Assembly (NCBI GenBank): GCA_003508835.1
Contig: PUFA01000289.1
Span: 434,001 to 498,000 of the forward strand
Length of the DNA: 64,000 nucleotides
Source: Eonycteris spelaea
Lineage: Eukaryota > Chordata > Mammalia > Chiroptera > Pteropodidae
Direction of reading: 5' to 3'
The notes beneath the pieces are model-generated. The model saw only the letters and a program-made list of their open reading frames with translations. It was not told where the DNA came from and did not search any database. Numbering within the stretch: position 1 is the stretch's first letter; each line of letters starts with the position of its first letter. The translations under genes and the position numbers were made by a program. Positions 12,461-24,572 of this stretch are shown in pieces.

Positions 12461-14892
12461 TTCACTGTATTAAAAATTATTCATTATATTATATATCTGT
12501 CATCACTCCTACTCATTTTTCCACCCCCACCCCCAACTGGAACAATAACATAATACAACGGACCATGTCTTCTTTGTTTTTGTATTTCCAGCTCTTGATA
12601 AAAGATTTTTTTAAAAAATGCTTGTAAAATGGATTGATTACATAACCTTTTGAAACCTTTAAAAGCCAGTTTAGGTAGCATAACCCACCAGAAAAATTAC
12701 AGTAAAAAAAAAACGTAGGTTTTAATTTTAGCTTTACTCTTCAATCCATGAGTTTGGGCAAGCACTTAATGTCCATGTTTCCCACTTCCTTCATCTACCA
12801 CAAGGTGAATATAATTCATTATGACTTCTTCTTAGACATGCCAGGATAAATGAATTAACCCATATTATGAACTCTTCCAACCAAGGGCAAGATAAAATTC
12901 TAAATTTTGTCTCCCATTTGCTTCTGCTTTATTTTCCTCAGCATAGAATCAATCATCTACTGAAGGGGAATTTGAAAGTTCTTTTGAGAGGAAATCATGA
13001 AACCAGAAATCGAAAGATCTATAAAAGTTTTAGGTTTATTCTAAAACAAATCACATTATTTAATAGAATAAGTGGTGATTATAGGTGGATTTTCTATATC
13101 TTGAGGCGGCTGAGTTCAGATAGAATTCGCAGACATTAGATTATCTACAATTATAAGCATCCAAATTTAAAATGAAACTGTAAACATTTTCCTGTTGGAG
13201 AGTGCACAGCTTGCTAAAAACTAAATAGGGAACAATAAACTTTGAAGAGCTGTGAATAAAAGATTTTAAGGACAAAAAGTCTTCATAATAGAACATATTC
13301 CATTTATTTCAGTTAAGTTGAAAATAATCTTCCTTGTAAAGTACATTGTATTTTAACTACTTTTGTTATAAGTGACTTGTATTATCCTTAATTGGATATC
13401 ACCATTTACCTTTCCCCTCACACACAAACCCCAAAAATTCACAGCATCCCTTCGAAGCTAACTTCAAATGACATTTCAGTATTAAAAGAGGCTCCTCAAT
13501 TCCCCATCTGTCCTCACAAATGTGTTCAAGCACATAAAAAAAAACATGATATTATCAATATACCCAAGTTCTGAAGCTCTATCATACTGATCTGATCATG
13601 GTGTAGCTTTCCATCGTAAGCTTGGCAGGAAATGTTTGCTTTCTTTCTGCTTAGTGAAGCTGTTTTATCAGCATTGGCAGTATTAAATAACACAGTGGGG
13701 GCAGCCCACTAGTTTGGGCCTTAGCTTCTATGACAGACCTCAGAGGTAAGATATAAGGAAGGAACTTTTAAGGCAATTTACTCACAGACAAAAAAATTTA
13801 TTAAGTTTTAACTGAACAATCAAATCATGTAGTTACAAGGCATTATGCCTAAATTGCTTACTTTTAAAAATCTAAATCCGTATCTCACAGCCCATCTTGA
13901 CATTTTCTTTATTGATAATTGTGGTCAGGAGTCTAATAAATTAACCCTACATAAAGTTTTCAGGATGGTTTACATCAACGAGAATACTTCACTACTAATG
14001 TAGTATGGCAAGCTTGCTTTGTAGCAGGTAACTATTGATAACTGAGAACCGGCAGTGCCCAAAAGTAACACCAGTGTCCTAGAAAAATATTTCTTCACGA
14101 GGTAATTTTTCTTTATTAACTTAAAGCTTTTATATTAGTATTAACCATTGACTATTAGCCTCTCATCGCTTCTGCGTGGTAATGGTATCACTAGAATATT
14201 ATTTTGATTCTGTCTTTGAGGGTGGTTTTATAACTCTGTTAATGGTAAATTGAGAAAGCCCTTGATCAGTACTACTGTATAGCTAAGAGAGGCTGAGGAG
14301 TCCTCTTCTGTGCACTTGATCTAAAAAGACTGCTGTGTAAGGACCCCTAATATTACCTAAAATATAAACATAAACAAAATTTGGTATATCTTGCATGACA
14401 ATCTTGAGTGATAATTTCTCAAAAATTCTCATGAGTTTAGATATATGGGAGATTTTATTCTCCAATAAAGAGATAGGACTATTAGAGAATAAAATCAATG
14501 AACAGTCTATTGAAATATTTCTCCATTCATTTTTTTTTTTAATTCACCACCATTAATCCTAGATTATCTGCATTTGGACAGTATATTAGTAATAAGAATT
14601 TAAAAGAGCTATTAGACAATAATATTAAATCTCAATATTATAAAAACAAAGTCACAAATAAAAGACATTAAAATAACCTGGTTTAAAACTTCAGATATAT
14701 TTGTTGTTTTAATAGTCTAAAAATTTGAGCCAATATGACAAACTACAGTTTTTCTTTTACTTTGCATAAAACAATGTTTAAATTAGGTTATCTAAAAAAT
14801 ATATCATAGTCATATATATTTATTAAATCATTAAAATTGTATTACAAATGTATTATTATATCTAATACTTTTATAAAAGTTTTTTCATACCC

Positions 14893-14990
14893 ATTCAGTC
14901 AACAAATATTCATTAAACACCTAAAAACAATAATGTACTTAGTATAGTAGGTTTTCCCTATCCTTAGCATCTATATGTCTAGTAAGCTTA
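14893..14990 (-). repeat. Possible L2 3' end remnant
   Basis: 'tcagtcaacaaatattcattaaacac' corresponds to the reverse complement of the L2 3' end (TGTTGAATGA-type tail). Short and weak. Confidence 0.4.
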
Positions 14991-15479
14991 ACTTTTATAT
15001 ATGTCTTTTATTTAAAAAATATATATAGGTATTAAGGTATTAAGGTATGTTATTAAGGTATGTTATAGAGTAGATGTAGATTCGGTTCAATCTCTAACTG
15101 TTATCTCTTAAGTATTATACAATAATTAATGTCTGTAATGATAAGACTGAATCATTGAAAGTGATATAATCTAAACTATGTTAACACTTGATAGTCTTTA
15201 AAATTCGATAAATTAAATATGGTAGGGTGGTCTTATCCATAGATTTTTAATTAATAGAGATAAAATGAGGTTCTTAAATATAAGGGAACATTTTTTATTC
15301 TTAGGAAAAAACTATCTTTAAAATGAATAATAATATAATATTATATTTACAAAGTCAACAGTAACAACCAAACAAATTCAATTTCATAACATGGCAACTT
15401 AATGATAGTAGGCGATAACAGAAGGGAATTCCAGAAAAAGATTAAATAAAGAACAGAAAAGAGAAATAAAGAAGCAAGT

Positions 15480-15570
15480 AGGAAGGCAGAGAGGGAGAAA
15501 GAGAAAGGAAGGGAGAGAGAAAGCGGGGGGTGGGGGTGGGGGGGAGGAAGGAGGGAGAGATAAACTAGAA
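15480..15570 (+). repeat. Purine-rich tract with G-quadruplex-type runs
   Basis: A GA-rich simple repeat containing runs of 6, 5 and 7 consecutive G separated by single T (15525-15544), then two shorter G runs. Four G-runs with short loops satisfy the usual quadruplex rule on the plus strand. PTPN13 RNA carries the C-rich complement. Confidence 0.8.
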
Positions 15571-16908
15571 AGATGACAAGAGAAACAAAAACCATTTCTT
15601 TTTAATCTAATGTTTCATTATTAAAGAACTCATTATGTTTTCTTGAAAAAAAGACTCAGCTTGCTATTGACATTCACCCCAAATTTGCTGTTATCATTCA
15701 GTTCTAAAACAGAAGACTAAAATTTGGTGAATTAAGAAAGTGGTACTATCCTTAGCACCAAGGTTCACACTATATTATATTTCAAATCCTAGTATAGTTT
15801 TTAAAAAAAGGGAAACAGATTTTTATATACAAGAAGAAGGTGTGTCTCTACATATGAGAATATAAGTACTTTAAGGAAACACAAGAAAGTGTTAAAAATA
15901 CTTTTTAAATTGCCATCAAAGCATTGTAAAAAGTAAGTTAAACAGAATATGCTTTCTGTATTTACTTCTGCATAAACTAATAATATATGTATTACAAAAT
16001 GAACCTTATGTAACTGGAAATAAATTGATTATATTGGTAATCTGAAAGCTAAAATACTTTTTCAGATAACTCGTCCTTATTCACAATAAGTAAAAAGAAA
16101 GTACCAAAACACCCAACTAACTGCATCATTCCAGGATCATTTCATTAGAAACAATTTTATTGATATACTTTGACTTCTCAAGATCAACACTACATTTGCT
16201 TAGTGCACATTATTCCCTCAAATATGAGTTTTGAATTATGCAAAAAATTTGGTCCAGATAATCAAAAATCTGTATTTAGTTTTCACAATGAGAGCTTATC
16301 ATAGGTTTTAAATAAGGTATCTGTGCTCTGATTAAACTGAAAAGTTAGGCATCTTAGTTTTTTAATCTGACTATATCAATGAGAATGTTTTATTATAATA
16401 TATTTAAAACACATTTACATTTACTTCTCCCCAACCCCAATAAGATAAAAAAATATTTCACCTATAAAATATTTTTAATGTTTATATTATCATAATTATC
16501 AATATTGCTTGATGAGAAATAACGAGAACAAAAATAACCAGAAAAAGCAAAAGTTCCTTTTACAAAAAAGCCAAGACTAAAACTTAACTTTAATGTCATG
16601 TTTGGAATTTCTAATAATTTCCTTAAAAAAATCAACTTAATGATTATAAGGTAAATAATTGATATTGCTATATAACAATATTGGAAAGGAAACGATTTAC
16701 TGTGGGAGTCTCAATTATATTAATAATCGATATATGCATAACTTTGATTGATATATTAACACAGCTAGTGTTCCTGTCTGTCCCCTGTCTCTACTTTACA
16801 CACTTGTGTTCTAATTATAGTCACAATTATCAGATTTTCAAGCCAGGTAAGTAAAGGAAACAATAAAAAAAGGTTTAAGCCTAAAAATTTCCTATTATAT
16901 ACTCTTAC

Positions 16909-16996
16909 CTGTTGGTAATCCTTTTCCTCGCAATCGGTCTCGGATAGCCTGGCTTCGATCAGGCTTTTGTTCACTGTTACAGGAAAGTTGATCTGT
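16909..16996 (-). CDS. PTPN13: PTPN13 fifth coding exon in window (residues ~183-211)
   Basis: An 88-base exon of 29 codons plus one base, entered in phase 0 and left in phase 1. Acceptor is TTTACAG|ACAGATC and donor is CCAACAG|GTAAGA. It encodes TDQLSCNSEQKPDRS and then QAIRDRLRGKGLPT, the basic linker immediately after the KIND fold. The acceptor has a second AG four bases downstream (ACAGACAG). I chose the upstream AG because only it keeps the preceding Gly-Thr-Asp junction in frame with both neighbouring exons. The leftover G joins GA of the next exon to make Gly. Confidence 0.94.
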
Positions 16997-17984
16997 CTGT
17001 AAATAGGTAATCAAAAATCAAGTTTGACAAAAGAATCTCCCTTTTGTTTTCATGGTAACTGGCTACACAGAATGACACTAGTTAGACAATTTTTGGAGAA
17101 TGTAGCAATAAAGACACTCCACATTTGATATTGTTAATTTGTATTCCTTGGATAAGATTTATGTAGCTCAGTTCTGGCCAATTCATCTTCAGGGAATTTA
17201 AAAGGCAAGAAATAGTTATCAAAGAGTAATCTAACTAAGGAACAAAGTTAACCAAATTAAAGTAGTTACAATGAGTTCCGTTTTAAAACAGTAACTTGAA
17301 ATGTTTTTTTCTAAACTGATAACTATTTTGATTTCTCAAGTTAGATTATAATTTTAAAATCATATTAAATCTGGTGTAACAAAGCTTTCACCTGTAACTA
17401 GGCATGAGGATACTGATTTAAGTCATTTTCAAAAATAATTTTTTAGATTTTCCCTGCCAGAAATGCCATTTGAGAAATGCTTTAAACTATGTGGACATAT
17501 TGAGGGATGACAAATTTAAACAAATGCTCTTTTCAGTCCCCTTTATAATAAAATGTTTAAGTAGTCTTAGACTTTAGTAACTTTAATCAAGAGTTCTTGT
17601 TTAAAATAAAGCATGTCGAATTGGGTCAAATCCCACATTGATGAAAAGTTAGAACACTGGGTTTATTCAGATGATGGAAATTTCAAGTAATAAATGGAAG
17701 GAGAGAGAATGGTGAAGAGAAATTACTTAAATCTGTCCCCAACAGCATGCATACACACATGTTCACACACATACACACATAAGGAAACTTGTTTGAGTAT
17801 GGATTAAAAATTCGTTTCAGTATATTTAAGGCATTGTGTTTCCTAGCTATAGAAAGACTTAAGTGGAAATATTTCTGAAACAATGTTATCATTTAAATTA
17901 CTTAAATGATATTCGTTCAGATTGCATTATATTATCAGTAACAGAAGAGATGAAGAACATCCTGTGTCCGTATGAATCTCTGCC

Positions 17985-18215
17985 TTGGCACTGCTATTAA
18001 TAAGAGCTGTCATTCATTGAGCCATTACTATAGAGCAGGCACTACCTTAAGTGCTTCATGTACTTTATGTTATTTAGTTATTATCTTCTCATTAGGTAAA
18101 GGGAGAAGTAGCAAGGAAACTTCTAAGGACATTGAAAAGCTCATCAAAACTGAAGTCATGTGGTAGACGGTATGTAATCGTTTTTCTTATTTCACAGATA
18201 AATGAAATTGTGGTC
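17985..18215 (-). repeat. MIR SINE remnant
   Basis: 'cattcattgagccattactatagagcaggcactaccttaagtgcttc' corresponds to the reverse complement of the MIR 3' core (…AAGCGCTTAGAACAGTGCCTGG…). The rest is decayed. Confidence 0.6.
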
Positions 18216-18398
18216 AAAAAATGTTATAACATTAAAACAGTGGAAGAACCAGGACCAATAAACTAGCCTACTGACTTTTAGTCTATGCTAATTAATTTTA
18301 GGTAAGTAAGGACTGTGGTCACTGAGAATGAATTTCACACCGAGCGAGACTAACTCTTTCTATCAGTTACTGGAGGCACCAACAGCTACAGAGGAGCA

Positions 18399-18635
18399 TA
18401 ATAGCTTAACAGCATGGGCTTGGGGGTCAGAGGGATCCAAGCTGCAATTTTGTCTCTGTCTTTTACAATGTCTGTGGCCATGGGCAAGTTACTTAATCTT
18501 TTGGGGCCTTAGCTTCAGTATCTCTAAATAAAGGTAAAATTAAAATGATCTCGTGTAACCTGGGGTTGTTATGGTGAATAAATATGGAAAAGGACATAAG
18601 CCTGGCACATAGTAAACACCCCCAAAACAGTAGTG
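18399..18635 (+). repeat. MIR SINE, nearly full length
   Basis: The order of matches is 'gcttgggggtcagagggatc', 'gggcaagttacttaatctttt', 'cttcagtatctctaaa', 'ggggttgttatggtga' and 'cctggcacatagtaaacacc'. This is the complete MIR core in plus orientation, antisense to PTPN13. Confidence 0.87.
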
Positions 18636-18859
18636 GTGAGAGTTACTTCTGACCAGTGATGTCCAGGAGACTAGCAAGAGCAATGGAAAGATGAGGGGAT
18701 CACTGTTACTCTCCTTGGCCTGCTAAAACAGCCCGCACCAGACTTATTACTGGTCCTCAAACACACCCTGCTCCTTCCAGTTTCAAAGTATTTATTTAAG
18801 TTTACTTTCTTTTGCCTAGATTATTCTATCTAGTCTAGAGGATCTAGTTCAAAGTGTTA

Positions 18860-19200
18860 TTTTTTTCTCTTAAAGGTTAATATTTCTTTTTATTAAACTT
18901 TTTTTCAATTATGGTTGACATTCAGTATTATATTAGTTTCAGGTATACAGCATGTGGTTAGACATTTCTAAAACTTATGAAGCGATCTTCCCAATAAGTC
19001 CTGTATCCACCTGGTACCATATACGGTTGCTACAATATTATTGACTATATTCCCTATGCCATTCTCCCCTATCCCTGTGACTATTTTGTAACTGCCAATT
19101 TGTGCTTCTTGATCCTTCACCTTTCTCACCTAGCCCCCAAGCCCCATCCCATCTGGCAATCACCAGTTTGTTCTCTGTGTCTATGAGTTTATTTCTGTTT
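18860..19200 (-). mobile_element. LINE-1 3' end, antisense to plus strand
   Basis: The T-rich start is the poly(A) side. It is followed by 'ggttgacattcagtattatattagtttcaggtatacagca', the reverse complement of the L1 3' UTR that occurs in sense at 37600-37680 and again in antisense at 30940-31370. Ends at 'tctatgagtttatttctg'. Confidence 0.8.
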
Positions 19201-19203
19201 TGT

Positions 19204-19275
19204 TTTCAACAAATAATTACTGAACACTTACTTGCAAAAAGAAATACAGTTCCTTCTCTGTTGAAGATGAAGTCT
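19204..19275 (-). repeat. Possible L2 3' end remnant
   Basis: 'tcaacaaataattactgaacacttac' matches the reverse-complement L2 tail. It directly abuts the L1 piece. Confidence 0.45.
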
Positions 19276-19377
19276 ACTGAATAATCAAAAACTGCAAGTG
19301 TCCATGTCTACTTCTGAGCTCTAGTAACCCTTATGAAGGAAGGATATACAGCACTTTAGGGAAACCATAACAGGAAA

Positions 19378-19755
19378 TGTTTTAGTCTGCTTGGCTTCCA
19401 TAACCAACTGCTGTAGACTTGGTGGCTTACCCAACAGATGTTTATATTCTCTAGTTCTGGAGGCTGGAAGCCTGAAACCAGGGCACCAGCATGGGTGGTT
19501 TTGGTGAAAGCTCAATTCCTGGCTCTCAGACAACTGCTTTCTTGCTGTGTTCTCACATGGCAGATATGGGAGGGGAAGGGAGAAAGAGTGCGTGTTTGAG
19601 CACGCTCTCCGGTGTCTCTTCTTATAGGGCACTAATCCCTTCATTCTCATGACCTCCTCTAACCCTAATCGCCTCCCAAAGGCCGTATCTCCACATGTCA
19701 TCACATTGGGAGTCAGGGCTTCAACATATGAATTTTAGGAGGACACAAACATTCA
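19378..19755 (+). mobile_element. Solo LTR of the ERVL-MaLR group (MST-like)
   Basis: Begins TG and ends CA. The internal order is 'ggtggcttacccaacag', 'gttctggaggctggaagcc', 'ctgtgttctcacatggcag', 'ctccggtgtctcttcttat' and 'gggcttcaacatatgaatttt'. This is the layout of MST-type LTRs, and two related LTRs occur at 40006-40399 and 59221-59588. No internal retroviral sequence adjoins it, so it is a solo LTR left by recombination. Non-coding. Confidence 0.75.
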
Positions 19756-20624
19756 AGTTATTAAAAGGAAAAACCAGAGAAGAGAGAAAATGGGGCAGTA
19801 ACATCATCAATTTTTACTTTAAAGGACCATTCAGGCTGTGGTATGGGGACTAGATGGGAGCAGGGGATATACATTTTGGGAGCCAGTTAGGCCACAACTG
19901 GTGGAATCCAAATGATGGCTGTTGAGAACAGAGTGGGGTGGCAGATGGTGGCCTAGTCATTAGTCCTGGCCTGATCGATGTCTCTTGCTCTTTCACATCC
20001 TTCCTACCCACTCACATTGTTCTAGTCCATAAACTTTATTTCCTTTTCACATTCTAATACTTCTTCCCAACACAGGAAAATGTACACAAAGGAACCTAAT
20101 ATTCTTTTCTTTCCTCCTTTCAAGTTCTAAGGTTCTACTTCTGGTAGGTTAGATAAAAGTATCCACCACTCAAATACTTTAATCTACAAAAGAAGTGGTA
20201 AATACTTAAAGCTATTTTTCATTGTGGTCCTAACTTGTACACTTTCTCTTCAAACTCTCACAGCTTTGAAAAATTTTACTGTTACTCTTCAAACCTTTCT
20301 TTACATTTTATATATTTGTATATATCATTGCAGAAATTTAAATAAGAGCTCTAAAAAGGAAGAGCATATTTTATTTAAATTTTTACCTCCTACAGTATCA
20401 AGCACAGGTTTCATATGTTGATGAGCAGTATATAGCTGTTGTAATCAACTGAACTCAATACTAAAACAGATGGAGATCTTTTATCTAATATGGGCAATTA
20501 TTGGATAGATAATAGAATTTCATGGAAGAATATTTCTTTTTTTATGGAAGGACAGAAGAAAAAATATTTTCAGCAAATTTGCTACAGGAGTAAAATCAGC
20601 AAGAGGACAAAAATCTTGGGGGAG

Positions 20625-20730
20625 CTGTGGTATAACTGAAAGATCCCTGGACTGACTACTAGGAAACATAGGTCCGATAAGCTGTGTGAATCTCAATTTT
20701 CTTATTTATAAAGAGAGGTGTTAATATAGA
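20625..20730 (+). repeat. MIR SINE remnant
   Basis: 'gctgtggtataactgaaaga', 'ccctggactgactactagg', 'gctgtgtgaatctcaatttt' and 'cttatttataaa' follow the MIR 5' half. Confidence 0.6.
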
Positions 20731-22095
20731 TCAACATTTCTCAAAGGGAGTTTTATAGAACATTATGAGAAGATCTGTGAAAAAAGACCCAAATAAGTTT
20801 AGAAAATGTTTCACCTAAATGCTTATCTATCTCTTTTTAAGGTTAGTAATATAGTCTAGTGTAATAAAGGTTCTGAGAAGTTCTGCAGTGAAAATATACA
20901 TTATTTCTCTTAAATAGTTTTTCCTCAAGCTTATTTAATCATAGAAGAATTTTTTAGACAAAAATGTTTTTGAATATATGTGATACTTTGGTTTGGATAG
21001 AGAATTTTATAGATTTTTAGTAGCTTTACCTTTGTTCAAAAAAAAATCACTTGCAGGAACACAAACAAATAAATAAAAGTGAATTGGCTCTAGTTAAGAA
21101 GGGGAAATAGGTAGCCAAAACCCCTATTCACTCAGCCTCTACTATCTGCAATCCCCTCATTACAGAACTGCAAAGGGTCCACAGGGTACAGTTTACAAAC
21201 CACTTGCATAGAAGAATCTCTGAGCCCGTTTCTGAATCAACTGGTAAAGTACGTGGAATTTGGATATACTTCTGCCAGCCATACGACATCCTGGTTAAGA
21301 TGGCAGAACTAAACTCCTAGAAATGAGGAAGCCAGCAAGAACACTGTGCAACAGTGGTAAATCTGCAGCCCACACAAAGAAGAGGGCCACGACTCAGGGA
21401 CCATAACTCTAAAGGGTGAGAACAGATAAAGTTTATCTCTAGACCAGATATCAAAACCCACAGTGTATCCAAACTAGGGCAAATAAGACAGAATATAGCT
21501 TAAGAAATGCAAGTGGGATGATTAGATATAGAGTTTGTCATTCTTGGGATTCTTTATATCCAAGACAAGAGAGAAAGTGGAAGAGTCCAGGTTTGGGGCA
21601 ATATGACAAAGATATACACATGTACCCCTATATGCTCCAGATCGGTGTCCAGAGAAGGTGGAGAGAGTTTTGGGAACACTTGAGGGGCCCAGACAAATAA
21701 GGGGGCCAAGAAAGAAGTATACAGCAACAGGAAGTGCATTTAAATAATTCTAAAACCCAATGTGCATGTTGATGCTATTTTTTCCACAATGGACAGAACC
21801 ACGAGGCAAGAGCAAATATTTTCAGCTCTAATATGCTGTGATTCTATGACACTTGATGAAATAAAGGTCTAAAGAAAAGACTAAGTCTCATAAAATCTAG
21901 GAGACTACTTTACTGCACTGGGCTTCTAATTTTAAGTATTATTTCGAATAAACAAAATTAGAACAAGAAATTCAATCTCCTGTTTCTAGTCATCATTGAG
22001 AAAATGCTACCTATACAGTATATTTAAAGAAAATTTTGTGATATGTGACTAAATTTAAAAATATAACTAATGTACCAATTGGAACTGTAGCTTAC

Positions 22096-22281
22096 CCCAG
22101 AAAGATTTCCCAGAACCAGTTTTACCAACTGTTTCACGTAGGAAAAAGAAGGTGCACAATTGCTGTTCCTAATGTGGGCACTGCAGGCATCCAAGACCGT
22201 CCGAACAGAAACCCGAGCGTAAATAACATCCTCACACATTCCAAGCAGTATGCTGTTGAGATGATCTCCAAGCTTGATAGG
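22096..22281 (-). CDS. PTPN13: PTPN13 fourth coding exon in window (residues 121-182, KIND domain C-terminal part)
   Basis: A 186-base exon of exactly 62 codons, phase 0 at both ends. Acceptor is TATATTCAG|CCTATCAAG and donor is CTTTCTGGG|GTAAGC. It encodes PIKLGDHLNSILLGMCEDVI, then YARVSVRTVLDACSAHI, and ends VKLVLGNLSG, the C-terminal helices of the KIND domain (a kinase C-lobe-like, non-catalytic protein-interaction fold). The sequence is almost identical to the mammalian protein as I recall it, apart from a probable His-to-Gln near the end (YVKQLV). The opposite strand also stays open across this exon for about 150 codons. That is a by-product of the conserved exon and not a gene. Confidence 0.96.
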
Positions 22282-22844
22282 CTGAATATAAAGAAAGGAA
22301 AAGCCATGTTGATAAAAGTGAGTAAACCTTACAAATCTAACGTGAGACAAGCCATTCTAGCAGACTCAGGAACCATACCAAACAAACTTCAAATACTTGG
22401 AGGAAATATAATTCCTTATCTAGTACTATGTATAATTTACTGCATTTTCCCTTTTCATATTCCAAAAAAAAAAAAGAAATTATTAGCAGAAGATGATTAA
22501 TACACATCTCCTAAGATAAGAAGCATTATAGAAAGAACTCTGGGTTTCTCTGTATGATAAAAAAAAAAAAAATACAATTCTTTGCTTATTCAAATAATTT
22601 GGTGAGCAGTTTCTATATACATATCATTTTGTGGGAACAATTTCCTAACGTTCAATAAAATGTGATATATTCAATACATATTAAATGTAGTCTGACATGA
22701 TAAATTAGAAGAGATTTCAAAATTGCAATGACTCAGGATCATTTAAATATAAGTGCTCATTATGTTGGTGAAACAGAGAAACCAGAACGTGAAATTTTTT
22801 AAATTAGTTGAAATAATTTGTAGAATATTATATCCAAATGTCCA

Positions 22845-22982
22845 GTAACCATACCAAGAAATGCAAATTAAAATCATTAAAAGAAGTCACTACACACTCA
22901 ACAGAACGGTTAAAAATGGAAATACTGATAATACAAAGTATTGGTGAGGACTGGAGTATTGCTGATGGGAGTTTAAACATGT
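22845..22982 (+). repeat. LINE-1 ORF2 fragment
   Basis: 'caagaaatgcaaattaaaatc', 'cactacacactcaacagaacgg' and 'ggtgaggactggagtattgctg' follow the L1 ORF2 3' region. Short and without an open frame. Confidence 0.7.
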
Positions 22983-23024
22983 TTCCTTTTACTTTCATCC
23001 ACTGGGTACCATATCCTTTAGATA

Positions 23025-23260
23025 CAGCTTAAATGCAGTGTCCTTTAATAAACTTATTTCAACCCTCCAAGTCTAGTTAGAGCTCCAACTCTGATTTTCC
23101 ATAGCACCCTGTCCCTGACATGGCATTCATCACACTGTTGTAATTGATCATTTAGTTGTCCGTACTAACGAACGGACTCCACAGGCACGGGCTTTCATGT
23201 ATTCCTAGTGTTTAGTGCAGTTTCTGACACGATGCAGGTGCTTAATAAACACCTGAATTA
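23025..23260 (+). repeat. L2 LINE 3' region
   Basis: Ends with 'gtgtttagtgcagtttctgacacgatgcaggtgcttaataaacacctgaa', the L2 3' end pattern. It is preceded by 'atggcattcatcacactgttgtaattg'. Confidence 0.65.
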
Positions 23261-24333
23261 ATATTAGGTAGTTCCAAAATAATTATAATTTCTAATAGCA
23301 AAATATAAGTAAAAGTCTATACTTCTCCAACTTTCACATTATTGATATTGACTTTATTTTTAGTCAGCACAAAAAAGTATAAAGTATTAATTATAGGCTA
23401 TGATCAAATTTTATATATGTTAGGTTATATAATTAACATGACACCAGTATTTCCAGCAATAATTTAACTTTCTCATTATATTTATAGAATTGAACCTGAG
23501 GAGAGAAAAGTAAATGCACAGTATTTTTTGTGATGTAAAGTGAAACTAAATCAAGTTGAAGACTATCACTCATCTTTCATGGATCTTAAGATGTTTAAGT
23601 TTTAGAATAAAAGCCTAAAGTACATGTAACTTCTTAATTTAATAAACACACCAAGTTATTTTTGTTTTTGACTTCTAAGTGCCTATAATAAAATCTAATT
23701 CTATACACTGTATCTTTGCTTCAATGAAATATAGTGATTTGTAAATATTCAATTACTATTTACTACTATGTTTACATTGGGTCTTTAGGAATCAGAATTA
23801 TTTAGAAAATAGACAGACCCAAAAGTCTTCAGAGCCTAAGGCTGCAGAAACTGTTAGTTTAATATCTGTGTCTGCTGTTCAGGGTAGTGAAGTAGGACTT
23901 TCGATGTGAAAAGAAAAAAGTAATGAACTATAAGCCATACTCTGAGGCATAGTTAGAGCTATTATTCTTATCATTTTTACATCAAAAAAGTTTATCATTC
24001 CAGTACAAGAATGAATCATCAAAGACACTTTACAATCCCTCTTATTGGTCATTAAATTAGAAGAAATAAAATGCACTCCCATTCCTCTTGCTATGATTTT
24101 TGAAGAGGCTGCTACATCTCACAGACTAAACTATTGAAACCTGGGTAGTGATTGAATAATTCTAAGAATATTCTAAGAAAAATAATTTCTTTAGTACTTT
24201 ATTATTATATCATTCTGAGAGTGTGATATTATTAATGTGATTATTAATAATCAGCATAGTAATTCTGGTGTGTCTAACAGCACACTGAGAATACACACGT
24301 ATGTGGAAGAGCTTTTTAAAAAGTGTAAAGTTG

Positions 24334-24572
24334 GGGGTGGCTCCACAGTAAAGTGGTTAGTACATCTGCTTTACACACAGAAGGTCCTGGGTTTGCACCC
24401 CAGGGGGAGCCACGGACCATATCCCAGGTGCGCCAGGACCGGTGTGCATCTCAAGTGAGTGGGAGGAGATGCCCCACCTTCAGAGATCCAGCTCTTCAGG
24501 GGAAACGGCAACATCCATAGGTCAGGGATGGAAGTGTGTGTGTGGGGGGGGCGGGAATTAAAGAGGAGGAGA
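24334..24572 (+). mobile_element. tRNA-Val(UAC)-derived SINE with perfect 16-bp target-site duplication
   Basis: The tRNA-like head (24339-24412) starts GGCTCCA, keeps GTGGTTAG, the anticodon loop TTTACAC (TAC) and the B-box-like GGTCCTGGG, and closes with GGAGCCA, so the acceptor stem still pairs. A tRNA-unrelated body of about 145 bases follows, then a purine-rich tail. The element is bracketed by identical 16-mers aaaaagtgtaaagttg at 24318-24333 and 24573-24588, proof of target-primed insertion and of relative youth. The head is clearly related to the tRNA part of the SINE at 3651-3894, but there is no 5S part. It probably belongs to the tRNA-only class of fruit-bat MEG SINEs. The name is from memory. 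Confidence 0.9.

Larger units (their letters stand above)
8410..16908 (-). other. PTPN13: PTPN13 intron between fifth and sixth coding exons
   Basis: 8,499 bp with GT at the right end (donor GTAAGA after 16909) and AG at the left (before 8409). Contents: a long L2 copy at 10040-11740, a moderately GC-rich unassigned block near 12290-12460, an L2 3' scrap near 14893-14990, and a purine tract with G-runs at 15480-15570. Nothing recognisable in 8410-10040, 12460-14890 or 15570-16900. Confidence 0.85.
16997..22095 (-). other. PTPN13: PTPN13 intron between fourth and fifth coding exons
   Basis: 5,099 bp. Contains MIR remnants at about 17985-18215 (minus) and 18399-18635 (plus), an L1 3' end at about 18860-19200, an L2 3' scrap at 19204-19275, an MST-type LTR at 19378-19755, and a MIR remnant near 20625-20730. 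Nothing recognisable in 17000-17980, 19760-20620 or 20740-22090. Confidence 0.85.

Noticed and set aside
19321..19704. Minus-strand open frame of 127 codons
   Set aside because: It overlaps an MST-type LTR in antisense. LTRs of this group are non-coding.
22045..22500. Open frame of about 150 codons on the plus strand
   Set aside because: It lies opposite the conserved PTPN13 exon 22096-22281 and has no recognisable protein family. The openness follows from the codon pattern of the real exon.
24339..24412. Functional tRNA-Val gene
   Set aside because: The T-arm and D-arm carry mismatches, the unit is followed by a SINE body and tail, and the whole is bracketed by a target-site duplication.
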